Origin: Porodaedalea pini
Taxonomy: Eukaryota > Basidiomycota > Agaricomycetes > Hymenochaetales > Hymenochaetaceae
Direction: 5' to 3'
DNA: 64,000 nt
Assembly: GCA_002794775.1 (NCBI GenBank)
Contig: NBAY01000052.1
Coordinates: forward strand, 186,001-250,000
Shown here piece after piece: positions 59,726 through 64,000 of this stretch. The position numbers and the translations under genes are program-made. How positions within the stretch are numbered: position 1 is the stretch's first letter; the number at the start of each line of letters is the position of its first letter. The notes under the pieces were generated by a model. That model saw only the letters and a list, made by a program, of their open reading frames with translations. It was not told the DNA's origin and made no database searches.

Positions 59726-61400
59726 ATTAGAGAACTCTCCATGCCAGAGGCAATTGAGATCCAACATACAGGAGAATCATCGTCATCACTCATTTTGTTT
59801 TGTTAGAAATTAGGAGTATCACCCTGTGTTACGGCAGGTACTGGGTGTGGCTCAAATTTGTGTCACTCGCAAAACCAGTTGCGATGGCACTAATGCTAAA
59901 AAAACCTGTAAGCGTGACTTCGGAGATGACTTTGTCTATCAGCAGAAACAACGTTGCAAACCTCAAAAAAAGAGAATATCTAGAAGAATGGAGAAGATGT
60001 AAGTCTATGGCCACACCCGAGAATGGTTTACAGGCTTACCGATGATAGGAAAGAACGAAAGGAATTAAAGTCAAAACATTGCTCTGGTACTTATACAAAA
60101 TGACCATTCGGATCCATCCAATGTAGAGATTGTTGCATCACTGAAGGAGGCAACGGATGCCACGACTTTTGATCATTGTCTTGAGATATAGAAGGACACG
60201 GCCTTCTCGATGCCGCCACTATGGAATCAGGCGCATGTTCTTCGCCTTGACAACGATGAATCGGATGCAGTACTTACAATGATACACGGGTTTCATCTCG
60301 CCCACAAGTCATGTACGAGACGGAGCCCGTTGCGCGCCATAACTTGAAGCCAAACATCGACCATACTCAAGACGATCCCTAATGAGAGCTATCAGATGGA
60401 GAGTGAGGCGCATTAATTAACGCGTAAGGCTTGATGGAATGCTTGATGTCCATCCGTCGACATGATGGAATAGGATCAATAGGCGAGCGAATGAAATCGG
60501 CATGTAATTATAGTTCAGCCCGTGTCGAGCCAGGCCAACCACTCTCGCGCTATGGGATCAACGAGTCTGTCCGAAACCGTGGATAGCAGATACCAGCATC
60601 CACCGCGGCAAGTAGCGTATATACCTTTTCATAAAGTAGGTTTGCATGTTTGAGAGTGAACGTTCAAGATATTATTAAACTATCTGAAGCTGTCGCACAA
60701 TTCGTATTGATCAGAACCTGCTAGTGCTTGTTCTGACTGTAAGAAGACGCGATCAACGGTGAGGATATCTAGGGTCTAAGACTGACATATGTATGATGGT
60801 TACGAGCCCCAGCAGCTACAAAAGCAAAGGCCGTAGTTTGTGGGTCATTAGAGTGCAAAAGTAGTTTTGGTTGCGGTAGTTGCTCGAGAAGGTTCACTGC
60901 AGCCAATGTTAGATCGAAGTTCGAACCAGAATTACGTATGATCAGCATACGTCGACTGCTTACTCTTTGCTCTTGTTAGTAAAATACTTGGGCCCCGCTT
61001 GGCTGCCGCGGCACGGGTTAGCTAAATTATATAAAGGGTCCCGCCAAATTGAGTTTTCCCATCAGCCAAAGTTAGCAAACTGTGCAGTCGAACGGGCTTA
61101 TGTACTGTACACACACCTCAGTCTTCAACAGAAAAAAAAACTGTAGCATCCCACAGCTTAAGTTTTAAAGGGGATACTATCGAGAAAGTTCATAATGAAT
61201 AGTTTACATTGAAATGAAAAGTTTGTCCGCAATCCAACCCAACGTCCATGACGATAGTCCGTTGCATTCAGAGGTGTCCGCACCATTGCGTTTCTAGTCG
61301 TACTGTGCAAAGAGTGTTCGGAAGACGTTGCCTGGCAAGTAGGCCAGGACTCCAGACCTCAGGCTACAAATAAGTAAGTGTCGAATAATTCGATGAAATA
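59726..61400. other. Long stretch without recognisable genes
   Basis: About 1.7 kb. Short frames exist (a hydrophobic minus-strand frame at 59829-60014; a BTB-like scrap near 60120-60330) but none is supported. An A-rich run is at 61131-61140. Confidence 0.35.
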
Positions 61401-61403
61401 TCA

Positions 61404-61745
61404 TTAAACCCTTACAAGGAGGTTGAAAGCATCTAAATTTCCCGTTATCTTCAAAAGGATTAATATCCGAATATAATCACAATCGGCCTCGTTGTTTCCG
61501 GCATGTGGTATTGTGCCGGGTTGAACGACTGTGGGCGTATAAGGGGGAAGTCTAGTTGTTATGCTCTCGTTGACGGATTCTGGACGGGCGTCTTGAAAAG
61601 AGATTTTCGGTTTATTCGCCTCTACGGTCCCCCCTGTAGTATCTCGCGGATATAGGACGGAGGGGTTGACCTCTGTGTCAGGAAAGTCAGGTCTTGTATA
61701 TTGATTGAGTTCAACATAGCAAAATAAAATGTGTACCTGGAGCGA
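61404..61745 (-). pseudogene. TME-family cytoplasmic tail fragment (TME5)
   Basis: Minus-strand sequence DTEVNPSVLYPRDTTGGTVE parallels the tail exon start of TME3 (HTEVTPYTPGYQETSELVVE), followed by SFQDARPESVNESITTRLPP and YTPTVVQPG. Ectodomain and membrane parts were not found nearby. Confidence 0.45.
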
Positions 61746-61769
61746 TGAATGCCCATCAGGAAAAACCTC

Positions 61770-61830
61770 CCGGCCGGAATTCGCAGAATCACTGGAATCT
61801 GCTGGAATTTCTGGCGATTCCAGGCGATTC
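61770..61830. repeat. Degenerate 10-11 bp repeats (GAATCxCTG / GATTCCAGGC)
   Basis: Successive units GAATCACTG, GAATCTGCTG, GAATTTCTG, GCGATTCCAG and GCGATTCTGG follow one another; the later ones are close to the inverse of the earlier ones, so a hairpin is possible. Confidence 0.4.
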
Positions 61831-61999
61831 TGGTTCTTGGATATTCCCAAGGGGTCATTCTAGGTTCTATGCATTCTGAAGGATTCTGACCTGATTCCAA
61901 TAATATTCCGCTCTTTTTCTTAGGGTATTCCAGTAGTTTCCGACTGCAAAAAAATGAAATTATATTCTAAATGCATTGCATTATAATTACTTAGACTAT

Positions 62000-64000
62000 T
62001 CAATCATCAGATAGGTCTGCCCAGTCCAGTGCGTTGTCTGCTGTAACACCCGACACATTAAGATTAGCATGCCTAGCGAGCACCTGAATCAGCTCAAACA
62101 AGTATATGATAGCAAAAAAAAAATGCGTACGGTGTCTGAGCAGCAAGGAATAGCTCATGCAACAATGCGTGATACTTGCGTTGCTTGACACTCAGGTTGA
62201 TAAGGCTTTGGAGATGCGTTGCGTACTCCATCTTGAATTTCGGGAGGCTCATCTCAGGAAGTTTATGTTTCGAAGTTTGAGTATAGGCCTCCAGAGCATA
62301 GTATACCTGATAGATGAGAGTCAGCGATCGTATAGAAAGAACAGTTAGCTGGCATACAAGTAACGCCACTCCCGCAACAATTGTTGGTGGTATCTCCCTC
62401 TCATCAGGGTGGTCAGGGAAAGTGGACGCGAAGAACTCAGGGTGAAGAACAAAAATAGAGCGCTTTGCTCCTTTCAGTGGATAAAGAAGTAGATGGCGCA
62501 GCATATACTTGATGGCTTCATGCCAGAATGCCGTTGCAGTAGTACGCTGAAGGTTTTTTTATCAGTTTCATTACTTAGATCACAAGCAGATCGCCTACCT
62601 CTGTTGGGTCCGTATAGATATAGCTTTGCTGGCGCTGCAGTGCAGCTACCGCATTGCCTGCAGTCTCCTTCAGGACAGGTAACTGGTATATACTGATGGC
62701 CTCAAACGCTATGTCCTTCAAACATCCATGAGATGTGCTAATGCGTTCAGAAACCTGAAAGAGAAGAAATGTTCAATAGGAGATTATCGCCAGTAAAGTC
62801 ACTTACTAGTCTTCTGATGCCCATGTAATAAGCTCCCTTGCCTTCCATAATGCGTGTTTCGATGTCCGCTTCGTTATTCTTCTGCACAGCATCAACTCCA
62901 AGCTTCATGATCATGGCATCCCGCTCATCACCATCTACAACAACACCATGCAGAAGAATTGAACTGCACAGGTCATCGAAGACGTCACTCAGCACTCTCC
63001 GGACCTTAGGCGGCTGCGGTGTTAGTTTTGGGTTTCGCGGATTAACAAGCTCAATAGAGTCGGGATGGAGAATCTGTGTTATCTGCGTGAAGGAGGTGAT
63101 GGAGTCCAGCTCAGACGTAGCCACAGAAGCACGCTCGCCCTCATCGTTAGCCCCCAAATCATCAGATTCGGAGTCATTTACGGATACTCTCTACATTTAA
63201 CATGTAAGAATGCGGATGATGTCAGAATGCATAACTTACCTCCTCATCCAGTTTCCTTACTGCTCTGGTCTTCAGCTTTACATCGTTGGTTAGACTTTCA
63301 GGTTCAGAGTCAACGTACAGTGAACCATCTGTCTCAGAGTCATTGTCTACAATGGACACGGCCTACACAGTACATCGCCATCAGAATATGCAGTCTCAAG
63401 AACTCATGCTACGCACCTCATCAGCAAGTCGTGACTGCAAGTCATGAATCCCTCTCGAGGCAGCGTCACGTAGGTCTTGATCACCTTCATCTTCTGACCC
63501 TTCCTCATCACCGTCATTCTCGTCATATTCTTCATCGCTGCCTGGGATATCTAGCGTATCATTGTCCTTGTCTTCGCAGGCATGTACATCCTTTAGGCAT
63601 ATGTTTGCAGTCAGAAAAAGAAAAAGAAAGCAATCCAGGACTTACTACTTGCCGCTTGCCCTTATGGTATTCTGAAGATCGAAGAGCAGCCGGTGCAAAA
63701 TTTTCCTTCCCAAGCAGTGAGCTGGCTGAAGGGGGCTTTGAAGATGTGGCAGCTGACATTGACTGCTGTCTCCCTCCCGCAAAGCCCTTGTCGATGTTGG
63801 TGAACACGCTTGCATTGGCCTTCCCCCCAGAGGAAAGAACAGCAGAGGGAGGTAGGCTCACCACAGGCCTCAAAGCCCGCTTCTGCTTATTTGGTATGTC
63901 CGCCACATGCATACACGCCGCTTCTCTGTTGACAGGAGGAGTAGCAATCGCTGCGAGTGCAGCATCTATAGCGACTCAGTACGGAATCAGCGATGGAGAT
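62000..64000 (-). CDS. DUF6532-like protein, 5' end outside window
   Basis: Multi-exon minus-strand gene running off the right edge. N-terminal exons in view are Ser/Lys-rich, then very acidic (DIPGSDEEYDENDGDEEGSE). The domain begins with RRVLSDVFDDLCSSILLHGV, then MEGKGAYYMGIRRLV, SERISTSHGCLKDIAFEAIS, SYIYTDPTE, TATAFWHEAIKYMLRHLLLY, EIPPTIVAGVALLV and a last helix (KMEYATHLQSLINLSVKQRK, YHALLHELF). The final exon gives HANLNVSGVTADNALDWADL, SDD and TGA at 62000; the phase fits an acceptor at CGCTAG. The layout resembles DUF6532, a domain of unknown function abundant in Agaricomycetes, often near mobile elements. No function is claimed. Confidence 0.6.

Noticed and set aside
59829..60014. 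Hydrophobic minus-strand frame as a small membrane protein
   Set aside because: Single short frame without exon support or homology, inside a decayed region.

Overview
The window is nuclear DNA of a filamentous basidiomycete, most likely an Agaricomycete. The genes are dense and broken by many short GT-AG introns (about 35-80 nt). The protein set is fungal: SYG1/XPR1, VPS16, SEC20, SEC62, NMD3, RPB10 and Mix17. Several families are ones I know mainly from Agaricomycetes: a DUF6532-like protein, a BTB family, and single-pass membrane proteins with an aspartate-rich beta-sandwich ectodomain.

Layout. 1-18 kb is mostly conserved housekeeping DNA: 3' part of an SPX/EXS phosphate exporter, VPS16 (-), a SAM methyltransferase (+), a flavin monooxygenase (-, with a frame break), SEC20 (+), a mitochondrial mL45/Mba1-like protein (-), NMD3 (+), RPB10 (-, in 4 exons of which the first is only the ATG) and an unknown Pro/Gln/His-rich protein (+). 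18-46 kb is an accessory region. It carries at least six copies (TPR-A to TPR-F) of an Mgr3-like mitochondrial TPR family. SEC62 lies between copies, and a full-length non-LTR retrotransposon (LINE, 26321-32593, 11-bp target duplication) sits between TPR-C and TPR-D. Three of the TPR copies have a divergent unknown partner gene ('X'), so a gene pair has been duplicated as a unit and then decayed. A BTB gene and an unknown membrane protein with GYAP-like pentad repeats lie between the copies. 46-49 kb returns to core genes: Mix17/CHCHD2 and NAD-malic enzyme. 50-62 kb holds a second local family of single-pass membrane proteins, two apparently intact, two decayed and one tail fragment. With them are a MITE with about 27-bp inverted ends, a tRNA-like SINE head and an HMG-box gene that has lost its 5' part. 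The right edge is cut inside a DUF6532-like gene.

The most notable signals are: (1) the lineage-specific Mgr3-like expansion and the triplicated TPR/X divergent pair; (2) the LINE, whose ORF1 changes frame exactly at the heptamer TTTAAAC, and a second, 5'-truncated copy of it with a 10-bp target duplication ending 28 bp before the SEC20 start codon; (3) two membrane-receptor-like genes that share a near-identical ectodomain, introns included, but have unrelated transmembrane and cytoplasmic parts. Several apparent frame breaks fit loss of one base, mostly in or beside homopolymer runs (the monooxygenase and three places in the LINE), so assembly error has to be weighed against real decay.

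Functional links are loose. VPS16 and SEC20 act in vesicle tethering and fusion, SEC62 in ER translocation, NMD3, RPB10 and mL45 in ribosome and RNA polymerase biogenesis, and Mgr3-like, Mix17 and mL45/Mba1 in mitochondria. No operon logic is expected in this organism. Short shared upstream regions suggest bidirectional promoters for mL45/NMD3 and TPR-A/TPR-B.
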